A stretch of 29,943 bases of DNA. It comes from Rhodocollybia butyracea. Lineage: Eukaryota > Basidiomycota > Agaricomycetes > Agaricales > Omphalotaceae. The position numbers and the translations under genes were made by a program. The notes under the pieces were generated by a model. The model made no database searches and was not told where the DNA came from. It saw only the letters and a list, made by a program, of their open reading frames with translations. This document shows, one piece after another, positions 18,483 to 29,943 of this stretch; within the stretch, counting starts at the first letter, position 1, and every line of letters starts with the position of its first letter. The DNA lies in NCBI GenBank assembly GCA_015501585.1, contig JADNRY010000714.1:1-29943 (forward strand), written 5' to 3'.

Positions 18483-20401
18483 ATGTCGGACTTCGAATTA
18501 GCTATCGAGAACGTCTTCAATGGCTTGTACTATGGTGGGTGTCTTCCCTCTGAAACGAAAAGCCGGTATTGACTAGTTGCACTCAGGATTTGTTGTATCA
18601 ACGGTGTATGCAACCGCCAGATCCCATTCAAGGCCATGATAATACCTAAATCTTCCTCCTCTTGTAGACTTTTCGGAGTTACTACCGTACAGGCTTGGAT
18701 CTATGTGCGCACCAATCGAGATTCGTGGCTGCTTCGATTACTGGTCAGTTTCTTGCGTTTCTTGTTTCAGCGGAACAGATTCATCGTGTTAAAATTACCA
18801 GGTTGCATCTCTTGTGTAAGTGCTGGCATCGACAACAACAGTTACAAGTTGGGCTAAGGATTATCATGTTCAGGTCTCTAGACTTTGTCACCACATTCCT
18901 TAACTCTCAGACTATTCATAACCTCCTGGTATGCTTATTGTTTTACTCGGACTTACTTGGAAGACTAAGACGAATGCAGTTGGCAAATTTCGGAAATGTC
19001 GAGATGCTGTTGACAACTCCTTTGTAAGTACGTGGAACAGTTGGGTGGATTTTCAGCTCACTGGCTTCAGACCCTTCAAAGCGGAAATTTTGATCTCTTT
19101 TGTGGTGATCTTCATGTGGGTTTGTCTGAATGGCCGTCGTTATGTGCTGACATCTTACTGCAGTGTGAATATATTCTTTGCTTATCGAATATATTTGCGT
19201 AAGTTCTCCTTCCTCTCAAGTCTTCAGAAATTCGATTCGAACGGTTTCCTTAGTACGCCAGATACATAAATCTATGGCATTCATTATCGTGAGTTTAATT
19301 CCTCTATTGGGATAGTATGCTTTTCAATTGAACATTTCAGGCTGCCATTGGGACGGCGGCTCTTGGTGAGTTCTCCCATATGTTTGATAAAAATCAAAAT
19401 CTCAGTACGCCGGGCAGTTATGGGTCTTGGTATGTAGCATTTCTTTCATTATCATGATCGATACTGACGTTGCTTCGGTAGTTGCCGGCGTTGCCTTTCT
19501 AAAAACGAACCCAGTCTTTCGTCGATAAATGATAGAAAAATCAAGGTGCAAAGCTTGCTATGAGCTGCATTTCTGCGCTACTGATGTTCGATGTCATAAT
19601 TATTAACAGAACCCTATGATAATATCTCTTGCTCTATCTGTAGTTTCGGATGTGCTCTCAACCATCGCAATCTCTTGGTCACTTCACAGGTCTAGGACCG
19701 GCTTCAAGAGGTTTTTGCTAAATATTCTCAGCATTTTGGCAGCGAACTAAATCCAGGACATGTAGATCGGATTCATTGGTGCAGAAATTCTTCCACTTCA
19801 TAGTTGGCCGAGGATTATTACTCGCTCTTGACCAAATCACTACCTTGATTGTGCTATCGGCTCAAGACAACCTCAACTGGTCAGTCGTGATACTGGTTTA
19901 CACTACTTTTCCCAACTGATGAACTACCATCTCGACTGTAGGATCCCATCTCATTTTATTCTAACACGGTTGTATGTCATCACTATAGGTTTGTGCCAGT
20001 GGAATTTTCCGTTTTATTGAATATCAATTGAGCCATTCACTCGTGAATATGATTAGTGGCCATGTGAGAGCTGTTCCCGATCTACACGAGTATTCGCCGT
20101 CTAAATTCCCTTCACAGGCTCAACTCTAGACCGGGATTGAAGGACGATGTTGGTTCAATTGTCACTATCAATGATCCCGCTGCACGACGTTTCATATTGG
20201 ATGACCACTCTGAGTCTGCTCGGATTGGGATGCGTTCTACTGCTCTCGACGCTTCCGAGCCTCCTTTGACCGGCGAAGAAGCCAATCGACGTTATCTTCA
20301 CTATTTTCCTCCCTTGAAGGTACGCAGACTCTTATGTAAATGCCTTTCGCTAGCAGCTCATATGTCCAACCTCAAAGGGTTCTGGTGAATTCAGGCAATA
20401 A
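18483..20401 (+). CDS. DUF6534-like seven-helix membrane protein, copy B
   Basis: Paralogue of 1926-3859 with the same start and exon order, including the 14-nt exon (gttgcatctcttgt, about 18803) and the 7-nt exon (tggccat, about 20057). Helices readable: LFGVTTVQAWIYV, LDFVTTFLNSQTIHNLL, AEILISFVVIF, FFAYRIYL, AAIGTAALG, ALSVVSDVL, VGRGLLLALDQITTL, ILTRLYVI. In the tail exon the two copies differ by indels of 6, 3 and 3 nt only, and both use the same final stop (20399-20401), a sign of past coding constraint. Two oddities: a one-base loss near 19515 relative to copy A, and the donor before KFFHFIVGRG reads GC (about 19739) where copy A has GT. Function unknown. Confidence 0.7.
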
Positions 20402-20458
20402 ATATCCAAAGTGATTGTAACTTCATTATTTTGTAGCGTATATATTTATTGCACCTGG

Positions 20459-21141
20459 TGACTATACTACACTTGGTAGTACTGTTGCTGGTGACACAGC
20501 CTCATGAGGCTCACTTTTCGGGAGAAATTCTCAGGTGACCGCAACTTGAGTCTGCTCCCACTAGACAAGCCTTTATTCATGAACTACAAGCCTGCAGGCC
20601 CTCCAGACAAATATGATCCCTCTTAAGATAGTGCAGCACCCGGCCTTTAACAGCCACACCACTGCAATGGCAAGAGAGGCATTGAGAGTGAGGGGCTCCT
20701 CAGGGAATTTTTGTTGGGCTTGATGCTGTCATATGCTAGTATGATTGACCTTCGATACATGCAGGTAAACTCATCTAAACAACAAAGTACCTTATCCGTC
20801 CCAAACAGGTAAACAGCTTTTTTATCCATTGACTCGCTACATTGAGCTCAGTATTTAAACAATAGCGGCTTGATGGAGCGCCTTGTCTGCTAAACGCAAA
20901 ATGGGCGCCTAATGTCCAGATCGGGTAAGGTTTAATATTGACAAACGGCAATACAGATGCTATAAACTTATTTTCATCGGTCAAGCTCAAGTTCTAATAA
21001 AAATAAGAACTCACTATCTGACACAGTCTGCCTCGGCGAATTTTACCTCACTCTACCATACTCTTAGAGCTTATTCGGTAGGTAACTATTGGATTCTGCC
21101 ACCAGGACGTACTCGAGTTTCCAAGGGGAAAGGCTGGTCTG
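20459..21141. other. No gene seen
   Basis: Spacer between the duplication and the transcription factor. Only short open frames without recognisable features on either strand. Confidence 0.5.
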
Positions 21142-22120
21142 CTAATTCTGAAGATACCGAAGATCCCATTTGGATTTGTTCATAGCTAGCAGGCGATTGT
21201 GAATCATCAATACTTCGAAACATGGGCCGATCATACTGAGTGAATGTGAATCGGAGGAGCCTGGAATATACATCAAGCTTTTCCCTCGGACTGGATCGGT
21301 CGAGTGTTTGAGGATCGTTCCGAACAAGTCAACCCGCGGGCTGGAATGCAAATTCCAGAAGGAGTCTAGGTTGCAGATATCGAAAGTGTCAGCCGAGGAA
21401 AGACTTGGTAGCTCCGACCAACGAAATTGCAAGCCTAATTGGCTATGAAATTGGCTCAACAGCGTTCTGGAGTCATTCTGTTATGCAGGAAACCGGGGGC
21501 TCATAGTAGTCAGAAATTGGTAACTTTAGGCCAACTTCCGCATCAACAAACCCTCGATAAAAATCGACATAGGGAGGTAAGTTACAATCATCCAATGATG
21601 AAGATGAGGCAGTAGTAGGTTCGGTACTATGCTGAGCATACATCGAGTGCTGGTTCGCCTTGGGAAATGGGTACAGCGAATCATGATTATAAATGTTGGT
21701 AGCGTTGTCTGAACACGGCGACGAGTGCTCCGCAGACCACTGTGCAGAGTAAAATGCGAGATTGATGTATATGCATTCTTTTCCTTGTGAACCAATCTTG
21801 AACAAGGCCGGAAGAGATCGCATTTGACCTTGGATCTGACACACGACTGCGACGAAGAGAAAATTATTATGTACTGATAGGAAAAAATAAGCGCACGACA
21901 CTGCTGACTGCACGATTTCTTCGAGAACGAGGAGCTCTGTTTCTGTATATGCGTATATTTTAACCTACCAGCTACAAAGAGAATTTGGAATACTTGCGCC
22001 TCGCGGCAAGTCTTTCGGTGTCTTGCGAGCAAATCGCTGCGAGTGAATTCTGCCTTGCACAACTACAGGAATATAGGTCTTGAAAAACTGGATACTCACG
22101 AAGAAAAGAGTACATGACAT
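21142..22120 (-). pseudogene. C2H2 plus Zn2Cys6 transcription factor, broken and short
   Basis: On the minus strand, a C2H2-type finger half (C-K-A-E-F-T-R-S-D-L-L-A-R-H-R-K-T-C) is followed after an intron by pieces of a Zn2Cys6 binuclear cluster: KSCSQ, then CVRSKVKCDLFRPCSR, then GSQGKECIYI. This tandem finger layout is known in fungal regulators. The cluster is split by a non-fitting splice phase near 21900 and by a one-base loss between CSR and GSQ (about 21800). Downstream, Ser-rich sequence, SDYYEPPVS and FRWSELPSLSSADTFDICNLDSFW (about 21420) resemble the start of a fungal-type regulatory domain, ending at 21142, much shorter than the usual 600 or more residues. A possible ATG is 22118-22120 with a 37-bp first intron. 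It faces away from the PKS gene. Confidence 0.65.
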
Positions 22121-24586
22121 TGATGACAACGGTCATTCGTGTCTTTGAAGGTAGCCAAATGAGATTTAAAAAAGGCTTTCGAGCTTTCCTGACCTACGTG
22201 AGCGGATATGTCGATTTAAATGAGTTGTCCTAGTGAATTGTGCAGGACACATAGTGCACTGTTTCGTCTACAGGAGTACGGTTAAGGTCTGAAATAATAG
22301 GATATCAAAGGTACACTGTAGACTTACTTTGGGCAAGGTAGGAGCATTCCTTTATGGCTGCGAGCTCGGGAAGTTACAGAATAGGTGGAAAATGCTACTT
22401 GGGCACTAGCCATGCTACTTAGGAATGACGATATGCAGACACAAGAAGTTATGGGAACGGGAATTATAATCAAAGTTCGTGTATTGGTCCCTCTACTTAT
22501 ATGGAGTTTTGCCCTGTTCATGAATTATGAGCATAGCCCAGTTTAAGAAAAAAGACACCTGCTAGCAGAGTAGGGATAGTGTCAACCGAAAGGCACATGC
22601 GTCAGCTATCCGAGGGTATCGCAACGCCGCCAGTCTTATTCGGCGGACGCCTCTGTAGACCGGATATAACATCTCAGCTAAGTTAGTGCGAACGAAGAAC
22701 ATTCGTATGCATGGCACTCGAAATCTCGAAACAAAAGAGTAAGGCCAATAGGGTTGTGGTGACGTTCGAAAGAGAAAAAAGATAAACTTACCGAGCGAGC
22801 ATTGAAGGTGATTTGGTGTGACTCGGTGTTATTTATTTTTGAGGCCCAAGGATGCAGAGTGATCATCAGAAAGCAAAATATCCAGGTGTCATCCATCTGC
22901 TGTATACTTCTCTAGAATGCGCGCGGTTGGGAAAAAATCTTCTAGACAGAATTACTAGAGCCTTGGGGGTCGGACAGCGTCGTTGTGGCAAATGAATCAT
23001 AGCTGCATGGTTGTATCTTATAGCGCGTTTACTTTCAGTTCCTAGTAGAAGGCAGTTCTCTGTGCCAAATGTAGGGCGTCGCTCTGTTCAGGTCACAGCG
23101 CAATTTGCCGGAGAGGTTGACAAATGGCTGAGCTCTTTAGCAGTACTTTGGTCGTTCCTGGTAGCCTCAGGCTAGAGTATGATTTGACTGCTTGAGCAGT
23201 GAGCGATTGTACTTTGTGTTTTCGTTATTACTTAGTGAGTCATCACTATAGGTGCACGACCCGTCATACGTTTTATTCAAGCTGCAGTAAAGCGCTTAAG
23301 AGAGCTAGGTATGCTCATTCCTGATCAGAACACATCTTCGCATAATTACAAGTCTCCTAGGTACTCTCTTCAGGCTAAAACTTCCGAGCAATACTGTACA
23401 TAAGACGATACGTTTCACGGCGTCCTCAATGCGCTTTGCTAGCTCCATGTTGTAGTATTGAAGACGAAGCAGGCACATTAATTTTCATGTAGTGCACTGG
23501 CATCCGAGTCGATATCGGAGCGGTATTCCAGCGGTACCGGCAAATATAATCTTTGGGGTTACGGAGCAAATTGCTCCCAAGTGCAACCGAAGTTTCCAAG
23601 GCGTTGTGTTAGAAGATAGAAGCCTTCGCAAGAACTTGAAGAAACATCAAGCTTTAGATGGAAATATAGCCATACTCTCGACACTTAATAACTTTATTGT
23701 ACCCGGATTGTACTTCCTAGTCAACCTTCATTCAACTTCAATCAGAAGCTACCGGGCCTGCTCATGTTCTGACTTAGGTCAGGATAAAACCATTCGGTCC
23801 AGTCGAGGAGGATCCCTTGCGTATAAATATTGACTATTGACAAGCTTACACTAGTTGAGCTTGAAGGTCAGGAGATATATGGAGACCGAGTTATGATTAA
23901 GTATCAACAAGCGTGCATAATGACCGTTCAAGTTTATGTATACGTTTGGATCCGCCGGGCTTTCTCAACTTAAGTTGAATGAATATGCTTTTGCCTTTCA
24001 GCTTAAGTATGATAATGTTTGGGGGTTGGTCTCATTAGTGGAAGCGATTTGCTGGTATAGTACTCAAGCACTCACGTACATTTCGCTATTATAGTCTGGG
24101 AGCCGACTCCCGAGTCCAGGACTGAGTCGCGTACTTACTCATTCACGATCACGGGCTTTTTCTTCGGTCCGATCGGCCATCTGAAAGAAAGTACACCGTG
24201 ACATTCCTATCACCTCCAGTTTTCTTCAACTTGTGATTCGGGATTGAGTCTACTTTGGCACAGTAGACTGAGCTGCAACTCTGCCGATTTTTCCACTCTT
24301 ACGCAATCTGTGCTTAAAACGAAGCAGAACACTGAAGAAGTCTCGACTGGCTTTGGAACCCCGCTTTATCACCGTGCAAAGTTCACATTATCTCTTTGCT
24401 ACATGCTCTTCTACGGGGCATAAAGGTACATTCACTGAACCCAATCGCGAATGTTTTGAACCTTAACATTCGTTCTTTTATTTATGCCTTCTGGCTGAGA
24501 TCGCTCCTTGAAATCAGTCTCACTCTTTTTCTTCATCGAAGTTCCTAAAGGAATCTCATCCCCTTTCTCGAGTATTTCCTCTCTCT
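22121..24586. other. 2.5-kb divergent intergenic region, no gene seen
   Basis: Only unsupported open frames (for example 23492-23833 plus, 22678-22896 minus) without family features. It separates the divergent transcription factor and PKS and should hold both promoters. A cluster of gactc/gagtc motifs (gggagccgactcccgagtcc, about 24098-24117, partly palindromic) is the only regulator-like sequence I noticed. Confidence 0.45.
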
Positions 24587-24593
24587 TATAAAG
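24587..24593 (+). promoter_or_regulatory. TATA box for the PKS gene
   Basis: TATAAAG lies 34 bp before the PKS start codon, followed by a pyrimidine-rich stretch. It is the only such motif close upstream. The distance is short, so the leader would be very brief. Confidence 0.45.
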
Positions 24594-24626
24594 CCGTCCG
24601 CTTTTCCCCCTTGGTCCACTTCAGCT

Positions 24627-27600
24627 ATGGATCCTTCTAGTGACCGATTGCACGTTCCTATTTTCGCTGGACAAGGCTCACCAACTGCCGTTCTCGCTTC
24701 ATACGCCGAATCTGCCATCCGGGATTCTCGACAAGGCCCATGTTCAACCCTTCTGACCATGTGCCATGAAGCCTTTCGGGATGAAATATCAAGTCTCACT
24801 GCACTAGAACGATACGGCGTCGATCTCAATGATTTTAACTCCCGGATGCGCTTCTGGCCATGTGGCCCTCACGTTTCTTTAATAATCCCGTGCTATCTAG
24901 CTCAACCTTTGTCCTTATCCAACTCATCCGATATCTAGCCTTCGTAACTGTCGAGCCCTCTTGCACCGAAAATGGATATCGTACTCCATTCACTAACGTC
25001 CAATCAACATCCCAAGTTGGTGTACTAGGGTTCTCCTCTGGAATCCTTGCGGCCTGTGTGGTCGCGGCGTCTCGTTCGACCATTTCTTACCTGTCGTTTG
25101 CAGTCGAAGCCTACCGATTAAGCATCTGGATCGGTATAAGGTGCCAACTATATCGTTCTGAGACCTTCAACGCAGATATGTCGCTTCCTTGGAGCGTGGT
25201 GTTCCTCGGTATGTCCTTGGAGGCGGCTGAAGAAGCGATTTCAGAATTTCAGAATGTAAGCTCGCTCCTTTTCGAATTTTCTTTACGTGTGTTGAGATAC
25301 TTTTTAGCTTGCGAAATCTGACTCAAAGGTTGAGGATCCTTCCAATCTTTACATAACGGCGGTCATGGATGGTCCTTGTGTGACTATCTCAGGCTCCCCC
25401 GTTGTTCTTGCAAAGTTTTCTGCCCGAATCACCGACCTCCTCGGTTCATCTGTGACTGCTCACCAAACGACTGTCGACACTTTATATCATTCCCCGGCGT
25501 TGCACGAAACCCGCGACCAAATCCTTCGGGATATTGTCCAACGAAACATCCGTTTTCCGGAACTTAACCATCTTCGTGCCCCAGTATGTTCAACTTCAAC
25601 TGGAATGATTCTGGACCGATTTGTGGTCACAGGCCGATCTCTTGTTCATCTTGTCATCGATATGCTCCTCGTTGAACCTGTCCGCTGGGATTTCGTCGCT
25701 AGTCAAGTTGCAAAGTCCTTGCCCGAAGGTACTGACGTCATGCTGCTCAATTTTGGACCCGCGACTGGTTTATCGCGAAGCATAGAAAAAAGGTGTCCGA
25801 TTGGCCGTGTCTCGTTACGCGACTTGTGTCTCGACGTACAGTCGAAACAAGAACCAATTGCAATCACTGGTATGGCCGTGAATATGCCTGGAGCACCTAA
25901 TATTCACAAGTTGTGGGAAGTCCTAGAACAAGGATTGAACACTCTCACCGAGGTACTTTTTATACACACTTTCCCTTTGCGAAAACTGAAAAAACCCGCA
26001 TAGATTCCGCAACAACGATTCAATGTTCAAAACTACGAGGGGATGAAAGCCCGCACAGGCAATTTCATCCAAGCACCAGATGAATTTGATAGTCGCTTCT
26101 TCAAGATAAGCCCTCGAGAAGCGAAGAGCATGGATCCCCAACAGCGTATACTCTTGCATGCAGCCTACGAGGCCTTGGAAGACTCTGGATACGTCCCAGG
26201 AGCTACCCCAACGTCCCAGCCCGAGACGTTCGGCTGTTACATAGGTGCTGCTACCCACGATTACTTACAGAACCTTCGCGATCATGTCGACGTCTATTAT
26301 AGCACTGGTGAGATATTTATCAATTTTTATCATTTAACTAATGAGTTTTCGTACAGGAACATTGAAATCGTTCCTCAGTGGTCGGATATCTTATTCAATG
26401 GGTTTCAGTGGACCGTCGGTGGTGGTTGACACCGCTTGCTCCTCATCTCTCGTAGCCGTACATCAAGCTGCTCGCGCTTTGATGACAAGGGATTGTAATT
26501 CGGCTCTAGTTGGGGGAGTCAATGTTATCACCAGTCCGGATGTAAGTCTCGTTTTATTTTGACGCGGACACGCAGTCATGATTTTTCCATCAGATGTTTC
26601 TTGGTTTGGACCGAGGGCACTTCCTCAGCCCCACTGGATCGTGCAAGGCATTTGATGCATCCGCAGATGGATATTCTCGGGGCGAAGGATGTGGTATGTT
26701 TGTCTTGAAACGACTATCTGACGCCATTGCGGAAAATGACCATATTTATGGTGTTATTCGAAGTATCGAAGTCAACCAGAGCGGTCTCGCTCAATCAATC
26801 ACACACCCTCATGGGCCAACTCAGAGCGCTCTTTTCGAACAGGTGCTTCGCAATTCCGCCATCGCTCCTTCCCGAGTGAACGTCGTAGAAGCGCACGGAA
26901 CAGGGACTCAGGCAGGAGACGTGAATGAGCTCGCCAGTATACGCCGAGTTCTTACCGCTGGGCGAAGCCCTTCAAACCCGTTGCATGTTACCAGCGTCAA
27001 AGGGAATATAGGTCATCTTGAGGCGGCTTCGGGGGTAGCAGGTTTAGCGAAATTACTTCTGATGCTCAAGCATCGAAGGATTCCTCCTCAGGTCTCTTTC
27101 AGCCAGCTAAACCCCTTGATCGACCCATTAGAAAGCGACGCTATCGTTATAAATCGAACATCCGTCCAATGGGAGCCTTCTTCCAAAGGTCATGGCAGAG
27201 TAGCTCTTCTCAACAACTTTGGTGCCGCTGGCTCTAATGCAGCATTGGTGCTAGAGGACATGCCCAAGGTCCCTCTTCAGTGTTTGGTCATCCGCTCGTG
27301 TTTACTGCATCGGCGAAGGACGGGCCTTCCCTCGAAAAACTACGGCAAAAGTACATCGATTGGCTCCGAAACCCGTACGGCGAAGCTTTCTCGCTTGTTG
27401 ATATTGCCTACTCTATGACTGCGCGCCGACAGGCGTATTCATATCGTCTTGCTGTTGTGGCTTCGGACCGTGAACAGCTCGTGGAAAGTTTGCGCCGCGC
27501 TGCCGTGTCGTGCTGCTCCAAAAACTCATCGCCAAATATAATCTTCGTCTTTTCAGGGCTAGGAGGAGCTCCGTATACTGGCATGGGGCGCATTCTCTAC

Positions 27601-29943
27601 GACACCTCTCCCTTTTTCAAAAAGCATATTGATGAGTGCCATTCTATCCTCGTCTCATTGGGATTTCCAGGTGTTCTCTCCGTTGTCTTAGGCGAGACAG
27701 ACGCATTAACACGACTAGAAGAAATTGAAGCCTATCAGGCCGCGATTGTTTCTTTAGAATATGCACTCGGCAAGCTCTGGATCTTCTGGGGTCTTTCACC
27801 AAAGGCTGTGATTGGACACAGGTGTGTTGGGTTTACTTTTCGTCGTCTTTTGCTTTTTCTAACCAATGCTTCAGCCTTGGGGAGTATGCGGCGCTGGTGT
27901 TCGCTGGCGTTTTAAGCTTGAGAGGAGCTTTGACTTTGGTCGGTCATCGTGTACGGCTAATGTCGCGCATGTGCAAACTGGAAGCTTCTGGTATGCTGGC
28001 GATCAATCTTGCGTCAGAAACTGTTGAAGATCTCCTGGGAACGTCAAACGACTTCAATGCTCTGTCTATCTCTTGCATCAATAGTCCAAACGACTGCGTC
28101 GTTTCTGGTTCCATTTCTGCATTACAGAAAATGAAAACGTTTCTCGATGTTTCAATAGAATGCAGAAGCAAAATGCTCGCCGTTCCCTATGGCTACCACA
28201 GCGACGTGATGTCACCGATAAGCAAGGAGCTGACTTCCATTGCCAATAAAGTTATGCTTCAAGCGCCTAATATCCCGATCGCCTCCAACGTATATGGCAC
28301 CGTTGTACTTCCAGGTGACGAAGGCGTCTTTCGTCCGGAATATTTCGGGCGACATTGCTCGGAACCTGTTCAATTCGACCAAGGCTCTCGTGCACTTTGT
28401 GATCAACTCCGGCTTTCCGCCAACGATGTCTGGCTTGAGATTGGTCCCCATCCCACCTGCCTGCCCATGTTGAAGTCCAATGATTCGGTCCCACCCGGCG
28501 CGGTACTTCTTCCCACTCTCAAGAGAAACCAGGGTACATGGTCATCGCTTGGCGCTACGCTTTCTGTCCTCTTCACGCACGGCTTACTGCTAAACTGGCG
28601 TAACACTTTTGCTCATCTTTCCCATGTGCGATGTATTTCCTTGCCCTCATATCCATTCTCCATGTCCAAGTATTGGGTCCCGTACGAAGAACGTCGCCTA
28701 TCAGTTTCCACTCCTCCACATGCACCGCTGATACCAGAATACTCCCTTCTACACAGATGGGAGCAACATCCTTCTTTGCAAAACGATTGGGTGTCTGTCT
28801 TCGAAACCCCCATATCCCAACTATCCACATTGATTTTGGGACACGTAGTCGGTGAAACGCCCCTCTGCCCAGCGTCTGTTCTAGTTGAGATCGCTCTAGC
28901 TGGGGTGGAACTCTCAATCCAACGGATGGATATGTCAGCGCACGAAAGTCTCGTAAAAATCAGTGCACTCGAGTTTATCAAAGGATTAGTGTACAAAGAC
29001 GACGTTTCCCGCATAGTGGTCACTAAAATCTTCCTCCGTGATGGGTACGGCACCTTTTCCATTAGCTCCCGAGTTGATCCATCTACCGAGCTGGTACTAC
29101 ACACACAAGGCAAATATAGTCTTCGGCCAATTCCGCCCTCATCCAAATTCGCGCAAAAGCTTCATCAGGTCTCTACCCGTATCGAACACCTAAGAGATCC
29201 GAAGACCAAGGCAGAAATTTTCTTTTTTGCGTACTGCCTACGAAGTTGTGTTCCCTCGTGTTGTTCAATACGCAAAGGAATACCATGCTATACAGTCATT
29301 GTCGGTCAATCCCGATGAGCTTGAAGGTTTCGCCTCCATCCAGCTTCCTCCTGATTGCCATACAGGTACATTCGTTGCCCACCCCGTCTTTCTGGACGCA
29401 TTGTTGCAAGTTCCCGGTTTCATTGCGAATATGCAAGGGAGCATCGGAGATGTCTTTATTTGCTCAGAAATTGGGTCCATCAAAGTTTTAACTACCCTAC
29501 TAGACGATAACGCAACCTACTTGATCCACTGCCGAGGACTTTGGTCTGACGATCGAACTTCTCTTACCTTTAACGTCCTCGTTATCAAGAGTGATGATTT
29601 ATCGGAGGTCGTTGCTTCTGTCAAAGGCGTTAAGTTTTGTCGAATGGCCCTCGAGACTTTGCGGCGCGGACTGTCTATTGCGGCTATATCTGGGTCCTCC
29701 TGTAGACGTCCACCGCCTACATCGATTGGTGTACCATTGCCGTCTAGAGCTCGTTCCCATAGCTCCCCTCCAAACTTTATGAATGTGGGTGGGGAACTGC
29801 ATGCTAGGATCATTGGAGTTGTAGCAGAAATCTGCCATGTTGATCAAGCAGTAGTCACGACAAGCACCGAGCTGGATGCTCTCGGCATCGATTCATTGAT
29901 GCTAATTGAGCTATCGGCCAGACTACAGTTCTTATTCCCCCAA
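24627..29943 (+). CDS. Non-reducing polyketide synthase (SAT-KS-AT-PT-ACP...), 3' end outside window
   Basis: Iterative type I enzyme that would build an aromatic polyketide in the cytosol. Domains: SAT (24627-25830, GFSSG nucleophile motif); KS (25850-27245: Cys in DTACSSS, His in [11 protein letters not shown] and [10 protein letters not shown]); AT (about 27535-28560: GHSLGEY formed across an intron, His in YGYHSDVM); PT (about 28700-29640: His in [14 protein letters not shown], Asp in [10 protein letters not shown]); ACP (from 29790: Ser in LGIDSLM), cut by the window edge. Introns: 25256-25307, 25953-26003, 26308-26356, 26542-26593, 27822-27874. Three one-base shifts break the frame: C run 24841-24843, about 27271-27285, T run 29223-29228. 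All catalytic residues are kept, which favours sequence error over decay. The KS lacks about ten residues before MKARTGNF. It resembles basidiomycete orsellinic-acid-type NR-PKSs; the product cannot be told from this. Confidence 0.95.

Larger units (their letters stand above)
16703..20458. repeat. Segmental duplication, copy B
   Basis: This is the counterpart of 1033-3917. Synteny is unbroken from the truncated RMD1 exon to tatttattgcacctgg, except for about 1 kb of extra sequence (about 17260-18245) that includes the inverted-repeat element 17423-18228. The left break falls inside an RMD1 exon, so this copy holds only the tail of that gene. Confidence 0.9.

Noticed and set aside
20497..20515. 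Short palindrome gcctcatgaggc as a possible regulatory site
   Set aside because: Too short and isolated to distinguish from chance.
23492..23833. 113-codon plus-strand open frame upstream of the PKS
   Set aside because: No recognisable domain, no splice partners, and unremarkable length for chance in this composition.
28212..29146. Minus-strand open frames opposite the PKS
   Set aside because: They lie antisense to a continuous, motif-rich PKS frame and show no family features.

Overview
The window looks like nuclear DNA of a basidiomycete fungus, most likely a mushroom-forming Agaricomycete. The evidence is dense short spliceosomal introns (about 36-70 bp, GT..AG, CTAAC-like branch sites), a basidiomycete-type non-reducing polyketide synthase (SAT-KS-AT-PT-ACP), and protein families typical of these fungi (a DUF6534-like membrane protein and a four-helix family with a helix-poor central loop). 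There is no bacterial-style organisation. All names come from reading translations by eye; no database search was run.

Layout. (1) 1-1335: 3' part of an RMD1/Sif2 (DUF155) mitochondrial-type gene, with frame breaks. (2) 1926-3859: a DUF6534-like seven-helix membrane protein gene with many tiny exons. (3) 4076-5262: two adjoining relics, a class I histone deacetylase and an APH-fold phosphotransferase. (4) 6224-14467, minus strand: one multi-exon membrane protein gene, split by a 5.49-kb Ty1/copia LTR retrotransposon (8060-13546; 206-bp LTRs identical by eye, 5-bp target duplication). Its N-terminus is a 13 x 18-bp in-frame minisatellite. (5) 15426-16261: unassigned coding-like sequence. (6) 16703-20458: a diverged second copy of 1033-3917, holding a dead RMD1 tail and a second DUF6534-like gene, and interrupted by an 806-bp terminal-inverted-repeat element (17423-18228). 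(7) 21142-22120, minus strand: a C2H2 plus Zn2Cys6 transcription factor, broken. (8) 24627 to the right edge: the NR-PKS, divergent from the transcription factor and running out of the window inside its ACP.

How the parts relate. The transcription factor and the PKS are divergent neighbours, as in fungal secondary-metabolite clusters, so the former may control the latter. This is inference. The left 20 kb is repeat-rich and decaying, with a segmental duplication, a copia insertion, a MITE-like element and gene relics, which fits an accessory or subtelomere-like region.

One pattern runs through nearly every gene. Conserved reading frames are broken by single-base indels, several in short homopolymers, including three in a PKS whose catalytic residues are all present. 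Either the locus is uniformly decaying or the assembly carries uncorrected long-read indels. The most novel-looking item is inside the copia element: a tandem array of small exons separated by four phase-2 intron-like segments lies between integrase and reverse transcriptase, and the frame is continuous only if they are spliced out.
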